Below the pieces are notes generated by a model. The model had not been told where the DNA came from, did not search any database, and saw only the letters and a program-made list of their open reading frames with translations. From positions 338,066 through 402,065 of the forward strand of contig JABAQQ010000013.1 in NCBI GenBank assembly GCA_019187225.1: 64,000 bases of DNA. The letters run 5' to 3'. This DNA comes from Saprospiraceae bacterium (GTDB lineage Bacteria; Bacteroidota; Bacteroidia; Chitinophagales; Saprospiraceae). The position numbers and the translations under genes are program-made. Of this stretch, positions 27,737-37,870 are shown in pieces (within the stretch, counting starts at the first letter, position 1; every line of letters begins with the position of its first letter).

Positions 27737-28354
27737 CTATCGCTCATAATTCTCCCTGTAATCCCGTTTCTTGTGATAGCGCCCCCAGGAAAAGCCGAAT
27801 TTGAGGGTGGCCCTGCCAAATGCGCCGGAAAGGTCTCCGTCGCTCAGACTTACGTAGTCCACATCGCGAACAAAACGGTAGCCGCCTTCCAGCCCGAGGC
27901 GGAACCAACGGAATACGTTGATCTCCACACCCGCTGATGGCTGTATCGTAAGTGTTTTGTCTCTTCCTTCCTGGCTGTGCTGCGCTCTGCCCTGCCCTAT
28001 TTCAAGATTAAGGGTGGGATGGATCGCTTTATAAGGCATAAAAGCATAGCCGATGAAACCACCGTTGTAATTGAAGTCAAATCGCTGCGGTTCGCCGGGG
28101 ACCAGGGCGATATCGTCGATCAGGCGGAAGTGCGACCAGCCGACATGGAGCGACCTGCCGAATTCGAAGCCGAAGAATCCCCTGCGGTTGAAGGCTTCGA
28201 CACTGTTGTATGGTGTATAGTCCCATGAAACGCCGCCCCAGAGACCGGAAAATCCCCAGCCCCGTTCACCAAGCACGGTTTCTTCCCGTTGGCTGAAAAC
28301 GGACAGTGAAGTCAGCAGAAATGCAATGGCCAGTAAGCAAGATTTGGTACGCAT
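27737..28354 (-). CDS. Outer-membrane beta-barrel protein, unknown role
   Basis: 205 residues. Signal peptide (MRTKSCLLAIAFLLTSLSVF, cleavage near 22). The rest alternates hydrophobic and polar residues with many aromatic and Gly positions (GFFGFEFGRSLHVGWSHF, RWFRLGLEGGYRFV, ATLKFGFSWGRYHKKRDY), as in small eight- to ten-stranded barrels. I recognise no specific family. It is followed by its own terminator and separated by 400 bp of repeats from the next gene, so it is probably monocistronic. Confidence 0.8.
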   Translation of the reverse strand: MRTKSCLLAIAFLLTSLSVFSQREETVLGERGWGFSGLWGGVSWDYTPYNSVEAFNRRGFFGFEFGRSLHVGWSHFRLIDDIALVPGEPQRFDFNYNGGFIGYAFMPYKAIHPTLNLEIGQGRAQHSQEGRDKTLTIQPSAGVEINVFRWFRLGLEGGYRFVRDVDYVSLSDGDLSGAFGRATLKFGFSWGRYHKKRDYRENYER

Positions 28355-28757
28355 GACATAATGGTTGATTCGATGAATGGTTGATTTGTTGATGATCGGT
28401 CTCAGGGGGGAATTCGGGTAATTGGGTAATTGGGGTAATTTTTAATTAAGTAGCCGGACATTGGATTTTAGACATTGGACATCAGACTAAATGATTGGTT
28501 TCCAAGGTCTAATAGTCCAACGTCCAATGTCAAACTATTTTGTCCGCATACTTACATTTAATTACCCCAACTCTTCCTCGACGCACGAACTGACAGCAAG
28601 GTTACAGGCCGGGTTGCAGCATGGCAAATAAAAAAGGCAAATGCGGGCGACATTCACCTTTTTCTAACGGGTTTTAACCGGTTTTAACTAAAAATAATGT
28701 TCTTCAGAACGGCAACCGGAACACACAGGTAGTATCCCGGAACGGCGTTCGGGGACG
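28355..28757. repeat. Gap with GACATTGGAC and GGTAATTGG words
   Basis: 403 bp without a gene. It holds GGTAATTGGGTAATTGGGGT (28419 on) and a GACATTGGA / TTTAGACATTGGACATC block facing GTCCAACGTCCAATGTC (about 28455-28540), a weak hairpin. Confidence 0.65.
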
Positions 28758-29270
28758 CTATTTCCGCCGCAACACAAGCGACGACACGAGCGATACCAGC
28801 AATCCCATGGGGAAAGGCTCCAGGAATGTGATGGCCACGCGGAACAACGGATTTTGATACATCGTTTTGTATTGCTCCATTTGAGCGGCTTGCTGTTGTA
28901 TCTGTTCCTCCGTAGCACCCGAAGATTTCATTTGCGCCAGCGAATTCTCGATAAATTTATCCATAAAATCGGGCATCAAAGTGTGGTAAATGATGAGCCA
29001 GGCGACCACATAAAAAACGCAGGAGATCACCGTTATCAAAATAGCCACTTTGAACGCTTCTCCAAAACTCAGGGTTCCGGAAGCGGTGTTGTCGCGGTAA
29101 GCCTTCGTGCCGAAATAGACAAGCAGCATACTCAGCAATATACCCGCATAGCCGATGATCTCGCCGTTGTCGAACTCCATCGAGTTTTTATAGTACAGGG
29201 CGGTGCCGAGCATGAGAAGGGATGAGATCGCGCCGGAGATAAGGCCGTAGGTAAGAATGGTCTTTTTCAT
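28758..29270 (-). CDS. DUF4199 membrane protein
   Basis: 170 residues from the ATG at 29270 (MKKTILTYGLISGAISSLLM); 30 upstream codons in frame are unlikely. Four transmembrane helices (about 5-25, 38-58, 75-98, 140-165) with YAGILLSMLLVYFGTKAYRD and the motif LSFGEAFKVAILITVISC are typical of DUF4199. A Gln/Met-rich loop (QIQQQAAQMEQYKTMYQNP) precedes the last helix. The family is common in Bacteroidota and has no established function. It has its own start region. Confidence 0.85.
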   Translation of the reverse strand: MKKTILTYGLISGAISSLLMLGTALYYKNSMEFDNGEIIGYAGILLSMLLVYFGTKAYRDNTASGTLSFGEAFKVAILITVISCVFYVVAWLIIYHTLMPDFMDKFIENSLAQMKSSGATEEQIQQQAAQMEQYKTMYQNPLFRVAITFLEPFPMGLLVSLVSSLVLRRK

Positions 29271-29399
29271 ATTGCAAAAATATTGGTGAAAACTGCTGCA
29301 AATGAATAGACTCAGCCGTCGGATATGCATCATCCGTTCGGGTGATTCGGCAAAAATCACACTTTCGGGTGAACAAAGAAAAAGGGGCGCGCTGCTACC

Positions 29400-30569
<1,170 letters not shown>

Positions 30570-30746
30570 AAAAAAGAAGAGTCATTAAAGATATTAAAGG
30601 TCATTGCATCGTCAGTCATTGCGCCTTCGGATGTCGCACCTTACCGGAATACGACTGTGCGCATCGTGTTTCGCATTCAGGGGGAGAAAGGGCACAAAGA
30701 AAAATTCTTTCGCCCACTTCGCCTGCATAATGAACTGTTATTTTTC

Positions 30747-30778
30747 TCTGTTTTTTTTACTTTTGAAATTTACCTTTG
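30747..30778 (+). promoter_or_regulatory. Promoter of the coiled-coil protein gene
   Basis: TCTG (30747-30750), 20 bases, TACCTTTG (30771-30778). The -7 box is perfect and the -33 box has one mismatch. Transcription would start near 30785, which favours the ATG at 30820 over the one at 30781. Confidence 0.65.
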
Positions 30779-30819
30779 TTATGATAACTATTTCCCACAT
30801 CACTACAAATCTTATACTT

Positions 30820-31500
30820 ATGCAATTCAAAACGATTCTCCCACTCCTGATACTGTTGACCAGCGCCTTTATTTCAGAGGCGCAGCGCAACGTCAGAGAA
30901 ACTGAAAGAATGATGTCTTTCGGAAGCCGCCCGGGGTTCAGGCTCGAATTTCCAGGCGCTACCACGTCCGTGGTGGAAGATCAATGGAAAGACTGGACAA
31001 AAAAACATTACAGCGCCAAACTCAAAAAGAAAAAGAACGAATGGTCGGCCAGCGAGCTGAAATCGAGCATGCTTGGGCCCGATCCGTTCTCGCTCTACTC
31101 TGTCATTGAAAAAACTGCCGACGGCGCTGCGTTGACCGTATGGTATGACATGGGATCCTCCTTTCTCAACAGCCGCGACAATCCACTGAGCGCCAGAGAG
31201 ACCTCCAGCGCACTGCAACAGTTTTACTACGATGTCCGCCGTGCCACCTATGATATGCAGGCAAAAAACGAAGAGAAAAAACTGAAGGATCTGGAGGACA
31301 ACAACAAAGCGATGGAGAAAAAATCGAAGGAATTGCAAAAAAGCATTGAGGATTACAGAAACAAGATCAAAAAAGCCGAAGAAGAAATCCTCCAACTGGC
31401 AAAAAACCAGGAAGTGGGTCTGATCAACATCGAAAATCAGAAAAAAGTGATCGAAGACGTCAAACAACGAAAATTAAACGTTGAAAGCGAAGGAAATTAA
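30820..31500 (+). CDS. Secreted protein with long C-terminal coiled coil
   Basis: 226 residues from ATG 30820, choosing the start that gives a clean signal peptide (MQFKTILPLLILLTSAFISEA) downstream of the predicted transcription start. The N-terminal half contains MMSFGSRPGFRLEFPGA and SVVEDQWKDWTKKHYSAK. The second half (about 145-226) is a continuous Lys/Glu-rich coiled coil (KKLKDLEDNNKAMEKKSKEL). Similar exported proteins occur in Bacteroidota without known function. It is probably periplasmic. It stands alone, with a strong terminator directly after it. Confidence 0.8.
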   Translation: MQFKTILPLLILLTSAFISEAQRNVRETERMMSFGSRPGFRLEFPGATTSVVEDQWKDWTKKHYSAKLKKKKNEWSASELKSSMLGPDPFSLYSVIEKTADGAALTVWYDMGSSFLNSRDNPLSARETSSALQQFYYDVRRATYDMQAKNEEKKLKDLEDNNKAMEKKSKELQKSIEDYRNKIKKAEEEILQLAKNQEVGLINIENQKKVIEDVKQRKLNVESEGN

Positions 31501-31526
31501 GAGCCTGTAACCAATTTTTTGTTTTG

Positions 31527-31563
31527 AAAAGCCTGCTCCCCCGATTGGGAGCAGGCTTTTTTT
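31527..31563 (+). terminator. Strong Rho-independent terminator
   Basis: A 14-bp perfect stem (31527-31540 with 31547-31560), 6-base loop, then T7, 27 bp after the coiled-coil gene stop. Confidence 0.92.
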
Positions 31564-31599
31564 GTGCGTCTTTGTATGCCCTACAAAAAGAAACGGCAG

Positions 31600-31975
31600 A
31601 TTACATGAGAAAACGGCAATATATTATTATAATTTAAAAACTCAAATAGTTTTATATCGCCGAAAGGGCGTTTTTGTTTTTTAAAACAGAAATTTTTAAT
31701 TTTGTCGGCGAAAACCGCACAAAAAAAATTTTTGCACTGTGGATAATTTACATTCTCTTAACCAAAAGTACATCCGGGGAAAAAACCGGAATACGTTCGT
31801 TTGTCCGGCGGCGAAATTCTAATCCGCTGCTTTTTATAGTGTTAAGACATTTGCGTTTCCATCAACCGAAGAGCATAATACCGTGCCGGAAAATGTGAAA
31901 AACCCCAAACCAATGTGGATAACTCAGCGAATATGGGCTGTTATCCACACTCTCCGGCGGGGTTTTCCACAGATT
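31600..31975. other. oriC: Candidate replication origin: DnaA-box cluster with AT-rich flank
   Basis: Three perfect DnaA boxes TTATCCACA: 31738-31746 (minus), 31914-31922 (minus), 31941-31949 (plus), plus a one-mismatch TTTTCCACA at 31963-31971. To the left (about 31600-31740) lies an A/T-rich stretch with long A and T runs suitable for unwinding. The region is non-coding and directly upstream of dnaB. It could instead be DnaA-regulated control of dnaB; the window gives no GC-skew proof. Confidence 0.55.
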
Positions 31976-32023
31976 CACAGCGATACGGATTGTTTGGAAA
32001 TCGCAATGGCCCGAATTTCAAAG

Positions 32024-32031
32024 TACGTTTG
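32024..32031 (+). promoter_or_regulatory. -7 box candidate for dnaB
   Basis: TACGTTTG fits the TAnnTTTG consensus and lies 65 bp before the dnaB start. The only upstream TTTG (31993-31996) is 27 bases away, longer than usual. Confidence 0.4.
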
Positions 32032-32095
32032 TCACCCGGCTTTACGGCTCAAAGCACGGGCAAAAAGCAACCATTAAATAAATGCAGGCCCATCC

Positions 32096-34651
32096 ATGAA
32101 CGACGCGAACAAAGACGAGCAAGGCAAGCAATCCCAACGCCGCGCGCACCAGCGCCAGGCGAATAACCAGGACGGCCTTTCCAATTATGTGTTCGGCAAG
32201 ATACAGCCTCAGGCGATCCCCCTGGAAGAAGCGGTGCTCGGCGCGCTCATGCTCGACCGCGAAGCGCTGCCGATGGTCATGGACATCCTGCGGCCGGAGA
32301 GTTTTTATCTCGAAGCGCACCAGCTCATTTACCGGGCCATTATCCGGCTGTTCGAGCGCTCCAACCCCGTTGACCTGCTGACAGTGACGGAAGAGATGCG
32401 TAAAAGCGGCGACCTCGACAAAGTAGGCGGCGGCTACTACCTCGTGGAACTCAGCCATCGCGTCGCCTCGGCAGCCAACATCGAATACCACGCCCGCATC
32501 ATCGCCCAAAAACACATCCAGCGCGAACTCATCAGCGTCAGCACCCGCACCATCCGCGACGCCTATGAAGACACAACCGACGTGTTCACCCTGCTCGACG
32601 AGGCGGAAAAAGGACTGTTTGGCATCACCCAAAACAACCTCAGCCGCAGCTACGAAAGCATGGGCACGCTCAGCAGCCGCGTGCTGAAACAGATCGAAGA
32701 ACTCGCAGGAAAAACCGACGGGCTTACCGGAGTGCCGACGGGATTTACCGACCTCGACAGGATCACGTCGGGGTGGCAACCGTCTGATTTGGTCATCATA
32801 GCGGCGCGGCCGGGCATGGGGAAGTGCCTGGGTAGAGGTACCCGCGTCCTGATGTTCGACGGCTCGCTGAAAAACGTGGAAGAAATCACACCTGGCGATG
32901 CGCTTATGGGCGACGATTCTACGCCGCGCAATGTATTGTCCGTCACTTCCGGGCGCGAAAAAATGTATTGGATCAGGCAGAACAAAGGAATTGACTACCG
33001 GGTGAACGAAAGCCACATCCTTTCCCTCAAACGCAGCCGAACGGAATGGCAGCACCACAACAGAGACGTGCTCAACATCAGCGTCAGGGAATACCTCTCT
33101 AGATCGCCTAAATTCAAAAGCAATTATAAAGGCTACAAAGTAGCGGTGGAATTTCCCGAACGGCCGCTTCCGCTTCACCCCTACTTTCTCGGACTCTGGC
33201 TTGGCGACGGCACTTCTACGAACAGCAACATCGCTGCAACAGACGCCGAAATCGTCGGTTTTCTGGAAACTTATGCCTCCGGGCTGGGATTGAAATTGAA
33301 AAAACAGAACAATGACCCAAAAAAATGTCCGGTTTACCGCTTGTCCAATGACCGGCATGAAGCCCTGGGGTTTTCTATGCAGGGAATTCTGCGGCAAATA
33401 AACCTGCTCGGCAATAAACACATCCCCCGCGATTTTTTGATCAATTCAACGCAAAAGCGTCTCGAACTGCTCGCCGGATTGATCGACAGCGATGGACACT
33501 ACCTTGTTGAGTCCAACGGTCTCGAAATCACGCAGAAAAATGAAACGCTGGCCCGGCAAATCAAATTCTTGTGCGACACCCTGGGGTTCCGCACCTCGTT
33601 TACGGCCAAAAAAGCACCCATCAAAAAAATCAATTTTGAGACAACTGTCTGGCGAATAAGAGTTTATGGAGATATTCACCGGATACCATTGAAAGTAAAA
33701 CGAAAAATACCGAAACCCTGGAACAGCCCCGTCAACTGGCAGGTCACAGGTATAAGCGTTGAGGAGGATATTATAGACGATTATTATGGATTTGAATTGG
33801 ACGGGAACGGACTTTTCCTGCTCGAAGACATGACCGTGACGCACAACACCTCCCTCGTGCTCGCCATTATGCTCAATGCTGCCAAAGACTTCGGCAAACC
33901 CGTCGCCATGTTTTCCCTCGAAATGGCCAGCACCCAACTCGTGCAGCGCCTCATCTCGATGGAAGCCGAAATCCCCGGCTCCAAAATGCGCAGCGGCAAA
34001 CTCGAAGACTACGAATGGCAGCAACTCCAGACCACCGTCGAACGACTCAACACCGTGCCGATCTTTATTGACGACACACCGGCCATCAACATCTTCGAAC
34101 TGCGCGCCAAATGCCGCCGCCTGAAAATGCAGCACGATATTCAGTTGGTTATCATTGACTATCTGCAATTGATGACCGGCGCTTCGGAAAACAACCGCAA
34201 CGCCAACCGGGAACAGGAGATCGCAGGCATTTCGCGGGCACTGAAATCATTGGCCAAGGAACTGAGCATCCCGGTTATAGCCCTGGCGCAGCTCAGCCGG
34301 GCGGTGGAAGTGCGGGGAGGAAGCAAAAGGCCGCAGCTGAGCGACTTGCGTGAAAGTGGCAGTATCGAGCAAGATGCTGATATTGTGTCATTTATATATA
34401 GGCCGGAATACTATCAGATTCTCGAAGACGAGAATGGCCAAAGCCTCAAAGGCATCGCGGAGATCATCATCGCCAAACACCGCCACGGTGCATTGGACAC
34501 CGTGCGGCTCAAATTCACCGATACCTTCGCGAAATTCGGCAACCTCGATGATCCGGCGTTCGCGGGACTCAGCGACCCGCTTTCCGGGCCATTCTCACCC
34601 AGCGGCATCACCATGCCTTCGCGCATGAACGAAGAGGATATACCTTTCTGA
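32096..34651 (+). CDS. dnaB: Replicative DNA helicase DnaB interrupted by an intein
   Basis: 851 residues before splicing, about 510 after. N-terminal primase-interacting domain (about 30-140, PLEEAVLGALMLD), then the RecA-like helicase. The Walker A motif ARPGMGK|TS is split after Lys 243 by the intein, and TSLVLAIML resumes at residue 585. Later motifs VIIDYLQLM (Walker B), SRALKSLAKEL, SRAVEVRGG and RESGSIEQDADIV are intact. DnaB unwinds DNA at the fork; without splicing the ATP site cannot form, so activity depends on the intein. It lies beside a DnaA-box cluster. The gene stands alone and is followed by a large palindrome. Confidence 0.97.
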   Translation: MNDANKDEQGKQSQRRAHQRQANNQDGLSNYVFGKIQPQAIPLEEAVLGALMLDREALPMVMDILRPESFYLEAHQLIYRAIIRLFERSNPVDLLTVTEEMRKSGDLDKVGGGYYLVELSHRVASAANIEYHARIIAQKHIQRELISVSTRTIRDAYEDTTDVFTLLDEAEKGLFGITQNNLSRSYESMGTLSSRVLKQIEELAGKTDGLTGVPTGFTDLDRITSGWQPSDLVIIAARPGMGKCLGRGTRVLMFDGSLKNVEEITPGDALMGDDSTPRNVLSVTSGREKMYWIRQNKGIDYRVNESHILSLKRSRTEWQHHNRDVLNISVREYLSRSPKFKSNYKGYKVAVEFPERPLPLHPYFLGLWLGDGTSTNSNIAATDAEIVGFLETYASGLGLKLKKQNNDPKKCPVYRLSNDRHEALGFSMQGILRQINLLGNKHIPRDFLINSTQKRLELLAGLIDSDGHYLVESNGLEITQKNETLARQIKFLCDTLGFRTSFTAKKAPIKKINFETTVWRIRVYGDIHRIPLKVKRKIPKPWNSPVNWQVTGISVEEDIIDDYYGFELDGNGLFLLEDMTVTHNTSLVLAIMLNAAKDFGKPVAMFSLEMASTQLVQRLISMEAEIPGSKMRSGKLEDYEWQQLQTTVERLNTVPIFIDDTPAINIFELRAKCRRLKMQHDIQLVIIDYLQLMTGASENNRNANREQEIAGISRALKSLAKELSIPVIALAQLSRAVEVRGGSKRPQLSDLRESGSIEQDADIVSFIYRPEYYQILEDENGQSLKGIAEIIIAKHRHGALDTVRLKFTDTFAKFGNLDDPAFAGLSDPLSGPFSPSGITMPSRMNEEDIPF
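32825..33847 (+). mobile_element. DnaB intein with LAGLIDADG homing endonuclease
   Basis: 341 residues (244-584 of the precursor). It begins CLGRGTRVLMFDG with the required Cys1, has the block-B-like VNESHIL, and ends EDMTVTHN with the His-Asn pair. The +1 extein residue is Thr. Between them lie two endonuclease motifs, FLGLWLGDGTS and LLAGLIDSDGHY, the paired LAGLIDADG signature including the acidic catalytic residues. It is therefore a full-size, probably active splicing and homing element at the P-loop site of DnaB. Confidence 0.95.
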
Positions 34652-34717
34652 CTGTTCTGCACAGGTACATAATCCATGCGAATCAGTGGTGAAGGACACT
34701 CAACCTGGCGTTTGCAA

Positions 34718-34840
34718 CGTGGAGTCATTTCCCGCAGATTTTCGCAGAAAAAAAATGACGCGGATTTCCGCAGATTGAGGTCAAAATCTGCGGAAATCTG
34801 CGTATTTTTTCTGCGAAAATCTGCGGGAAATGACTCTACG
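34718..34840. repeat. Near-perfect 123-bp palindrome after dnaB
   Basis: The left half (34718-34779) and right half (34780-34840) are reverse complements with a few mismatches, built from CGCAGATTTTCGCAGA and TCTGCGGAAATCTGCG words. It lies 67 bp past the dnaB stop and could act as a terminator. A further copy of the word AAATCTGCGGGAA follows at about 34872. Confidence 0.85.
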
Positions 34841-34912
34841 CCATCTACAACGGGTTTTCGTGATCCTGTGTAAATCTGCGGGAAACCCGCAAACTCGTAT
34901 AAACGAAAAAAA

Positions 34913-34950
34913 GCGAACCCTGTCCCGCAAAATAACAGGACAGGGTTCGC
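34913..34950 (-). terminator. Terminator of tatA
   Basis: GCGAACCCTGTCC (34913-34925) and GGACAGGGTTCGC (34938-34950) form a perfect 13-bp stem followed by a T-run on the minus strand, 50 bp past the tatA stop. Confidence 0.9.
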
Positions 34951-34999
34951 CGGACGGTAAACCTGAAATCTTTAAATCGCGAAACCGGAGACTACAAAA

Positions 35000-35215
35000 T
35001 TATTTCTCTATGTTTTTTTTCTCCGCCTCGCGCATGCCCTGGCGGATTTCGTCTTCCACCGAATTTTTAGCGCTGTTGAATTCGCGGATGCCGCGCCCCA
35101 GACCGCGCATGAGTTCGGGTATTTTTTGACCGCCGAACAGCAGCAATACCACGAGGAAAATGAGTACAAATTCCGTAGCGCCGAGGTTGCCGAGGAATAA
35201 AAGCGTCGAAGTCAT
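35000..35215 (-). CDS. tatA: Sec-independent (Tat) translocase subunit TatA
   Basis: 71 residues from the ATG at 35215; the longer in-frame extension has no conserved features. Short N-terminus, one transmembrane helix (about 10-27), the [20 protein letters not shown] hinge and amphipathic helix that define TatA/B, then a charged tail ([18 protein letters not shown]). It forms the pore part of the twin-arginine pathway, which exports folded proteins such as ActB. Monocistronic with a strong terminator. No tatC in the window. Confidence 0.95.
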   Translation of the reverse strand: MTSTLLFLGNLGATEFVLIFLVVLLLFGGQKIPELMRGLGRGIREFNSAKNSVEDEIRQGMREAEKKNIEK

Positions 35216-35435
35216 AATCGTAGAATGTTGAAAAGTGTAGGTAAATACGGCTTTTGGGCGCCGATTATTGTCCTGTCCCTTTGAACGGAAGCGACGGACA
35301 AAGTTACATCGCCCACCGGTCAAATATTTACCGTTTGATGTAAATTAACCTTATGCAGGCAATTCTGACTTTAAAACGACAAAACTCCGGCGTTTCCCGG
35401 TTGTTTAGAAATTTGCCGTTTTAAAAAGTGCAGAT

Positions 35436-36227
35436 ATGACGAAAATCAAAGAGATCCTTACCGCGCTCGAATCGGTCGCCCCCCCATTTTTGCAGGAATC
35501 CTACGACAATGCCGGCCTTATTGTCGGCGATCCGGAAGCGACGGTGACCGGAGTGCTGTTCTGCCTCGACTCTACTGAAGCCGTCGTGGAGGAAGCCGTT
35601 GCAAAAGGTTGTAACCTCGTTGTGGCGCACCATCCCATCGTGTTCCGGGGGCTGAAACGCTTCAACGGCTCGACTTATGTGGAGCGCACGGTCATGCAGG
35701 CCATCCGCCAACGTGTGGCGATTTATGCCATTCATACCAACCTCGACAATGTTTACCATCAGGGGGTAAATGCCAAAATTGCCGAAAAGATCGGACTTGT
35801 CAACACCCGCATCCTGGCGCCTAAAGCCGGCATAGATACCAACACCGGCGCAGGAATGCTGGGAGAGTTAACCTCCCCCATGTCCGAAACAGACTTTTTA
35901 CAGCATGTGAAAAAATCACTGCACGCCGGGTGTGTGCGTCATACCCTGCTGCGCGGAAAGCCTGTGCGAACCGTCGCAGTATGCGGCGGCAGCGGCAGTT
36001 TTCTCCTGCCTGAAGCACTAAAAGCCGGCGCCGATGCGTTTGTGACCGCCGACTTTAAATACCACGAATTTTTCGATGCCGAAGGCAAACTCGTTGTCGC
36101 AGACGTCGGTCATTACGAAAGCGAACAATTTACCATCGAACTTTTATACGAAATTGTCAGGGAAAAATTCCATACTTTTGCGCTCCATTTGACGGAGACC
36201 AATACCAACCCCGTCTTTTATGCCTGA
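35436..36227 (+). CDS. Nif3-like dinuclear metal center protein (GTP cyclohydrolase I type 2 family)
   Basis: 263 residues. Metal-binding residues are visible in VAHHPIVFRGLKRF and IYAIHTNLDN near the middle of the N-terminal half, and FKYHEFFDAEGK plus DVGHYESEQFTIELL at the C-terminus. These are the His/Asp/Glu ligands of the Nif3 (DUF34) family, which forms hexamers with a two-metal site. It is the short form, without the PII-like insert (about 100 residues) found in many Firmicutes and Bacteroidota members. Exact function in the family is unsettled. It is 56 bp before the zinc-ribbon gene, a pairing common in Bacteroidota. Confidence 0.93.
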   Translation: MTKIKEILTALESVAPPFLQESYDNAGLIVGDPEATVTGVLFCLDSTEAVVEEAVAKGCNLVVAHHPIVFRGLKRFNGSTYVERTVMQAIRQRVAIYAIHTNLDNVYHQGVNAKIAEKIGLVNTRILAPKAGIDTNTGAGMLGELTSPMSETDFLQHVKKSLHAGCVRHTLLRGKPVRTVAVCGGSGSFLLPEALKAGADAFVTADFKYHEFFDAEGKLVVADVGHYESEQFTIELLYEIVREKFHTFALHLTETNTNPVFYA

Positions 36228-36283
36228 AAACCACGCGAATACTCATGACTCACCACTCATAACTCATCTACTTTTTATAAAGA

Positions 36284-37039
36284 ATGGCTGTAGAAGCATC
36301 TGTTGCAGAAAAACTCCGTGCGCTGTGGAATTTGCAGCAAATAGATTCCCAACTGGATGAAATCCAGATCCTCAAGGGCGAACTGCCGATGGAAGTCTCC
36401 GACCTGGAAGACGAAATCGCAGGTCTCGATACCCGTGTGAAAAAACTGAAGGCGATCCTGAAAGAAAGCGAGCAGGAAATCGCCAAGATGCAGACGACGG
36501 CTAAAGAGGCCGACGCCAACATCAAGAAATACATGAAGCAGCTCGACGAAGTGCGCAACGACCGCGAGTACGAGGCGCTTCAAAAAGAAATCGAACTCGC
36601 CAAACTCGACATTCAATTAGCCGAAAAGAAAGTGCGCGAGGCCAAAGCGGGGTTGGATTCCAAAAAAGACAACCTCTCCGTAGCGGAAGCAAAGATGGAA
36701 GCCAAACAAAAGGAACTCGAGGCAAAAAAGGTTGAATTGCAGGGAATTATTGAAAAAACGGAAGAAGAGGAAAGACTCCTTCGCGCGCGCAGTGAAAAAG
36801 CACGTCAAGGCATCGAAGAACGCCTCCTGAACGCTTATGACAAAACCCGCCGTACCTACCGGAATGGGCTTTCGGTGGTGACGGTGGAACGCAACTCCTG
36901 CGGCGGCTGCTTCAACAGCGTACCGCCACAAGTGCAACTCGAAATCGGACTGCACAAAAAAATCATCGCCTGCGAACACTGCGGACGCATCCTGGTGGAT
37001 CAGTCCATCGCCCACCCTGAAGCGGTGGAAACGATGTAG
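36284..37039 (+). CDS. Coiled-coil protein with C4 zinc ribbon
   Basis: 251 residues. Residues 5-190 are one long coiled coil (WNLQQIDSQLDEIQILKGE and repeated KK/EE heptads). The C-terminal C4 zinc ribbon uses CGGC and CEHC (in SCGGCFNSVPPQVQ and KKIIACEHCGRILV). This fits the zf-RING_7/DUF164 family, thought to bind nucleic acids. It follows Nif3 and is likely co-transcribed with it. A terminator follows. Confidence 0.93.
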   Translation: MAVEASVAEKLRALWNLQQIDSQLDEIQILKGELPMEVSDLEDEIAGLDTRVKKLKAILKESEQEIAKMQTTAKEADANIKKYMKQLDEVRNDREYEALQKEIELAKLDIQLAEKKVREAKAGLDSKKDNLSVAEAKMEAKQKELEAKKVELQGIIEKTEEEERLLRARSEKARQGIEERLLNAYDKTRRTYRNGLSVVTVERNSCGGCFNSVPPQVQLEIGLHKKIIACEHCGRILVDQSIAHPEAVETM

Positions 37040-37069
37040 CCCCATTCATCCAACACTTTATTTCCGCAA

Positions 37070-37108
37070 AAATCTCTTTGGATTATGCCCTCCAAAGGGA
37101 TTTTTTCT
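37070..37108 (+). terminator. Terminator after the zinc-ribbon gene
   Basis: AAATCTCTTTGGA (37070-37082) and TCCAAAGGGATTT (37091-37103), one G-T pair, then T-rich sequence. Confidence 0.85.
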
Positions 37109-37219
37109 TTTAAAAAATGGTATTTTCAGTTTTTTCGTCGGAAAAATTGTTAAAATCGCTGGATATTTCGGGACTTATTCGTTCCTTGCAATCGTTTTTT
37201 TAATAATCTGTTTTTCAAC

Positions 37220-37774
37220 GTGCCTATGTACCCGTATCGGTCCTCTCGTCTTATCGTACTCTTGCTCTGTTTGCTGGCTTTTTCCAAAGCCCAGGCGCAG
37301 GAGTTCGCTGTCTACGACAGCCTTCCTCAACTCATCTCCCGCATACAACAAGCCGGCAATTCCACCTTGGTGCTCAATTTCTGGGCTACCTGGTGCAAAC
37401 CCTGTGTGGAAGAATTGCCCTGCTTCGAGGAATTGCGCAAACAATATGCCGAAAAGAATGTGCAGGTGTTATTGGTGAGCCTCGATTTCAAAAGCCAGTT
37501 GGAGAAAAAATTCATTCCCTTCCTCAAAGCGCAGCAGCTCAAATCAGATGTGGTTCTATTCGCCGACCAGGATGCCAATACCTGGATCCCATATATCCAT
37601 GAGGAATGGGATGGCGCGATTCCGGTGACATTGATCATTAAAGGCAAGGTAAAGGCCATTTCCCATGGCAAATTTGAAGAATACGCGGACCTGGAAAAAT
37701 TCGTGCTGCCCTTTATAGCCGACAATTCAAATATTTCCCTAAAGAATTTAGTTAATTGCAACAGCGGCAAGTAA
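37220..37774 (+). CDS. Periplasmic TlpA-like thioredoxin
   Basis: 184 residues. Signal peptide (about 1-26, ending FSKAQAQE), then a thioredoxin fold with the active site ATWCKPCVEELP (CxxC) and the cis-Pro region GAIPVTLIIKGK. TlpA/ResA-type proteins reduce disulfides outside the membrane, for example in cytochrome c or oxidase maturation. The many c-type cytochromes in the window make that plausible here. The next gene, another thioredoxin-fold protein, starts 96 bp downstream. Confidence 0.9.
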   Translation: MPMYPYRSSRLIVLLLCLLAFSKAQAQEFAVYDSLPQLISRIQQAGNSTLVLNFWATWCKPCVEELPCFEELRKQYAEKNVQVLLVSLDFKSQLEKKFIPFLKAQQLKSDVVLFADQDANTWIPYIHEEWDGAIPVTLIIKGKVKAISHGKFEEYADLEKFVLPFIADNSNISLKNLVNCNSGK

Positions 37775-37870
37775 TCGCCCGCGCGCTTTGTGCGCCGGGG
37801 AATGATGCTGTCTTTTCGGTTATTACACGCGATCATTTATCCCATTCATCGTTCATTTTTTCTTTTATTC

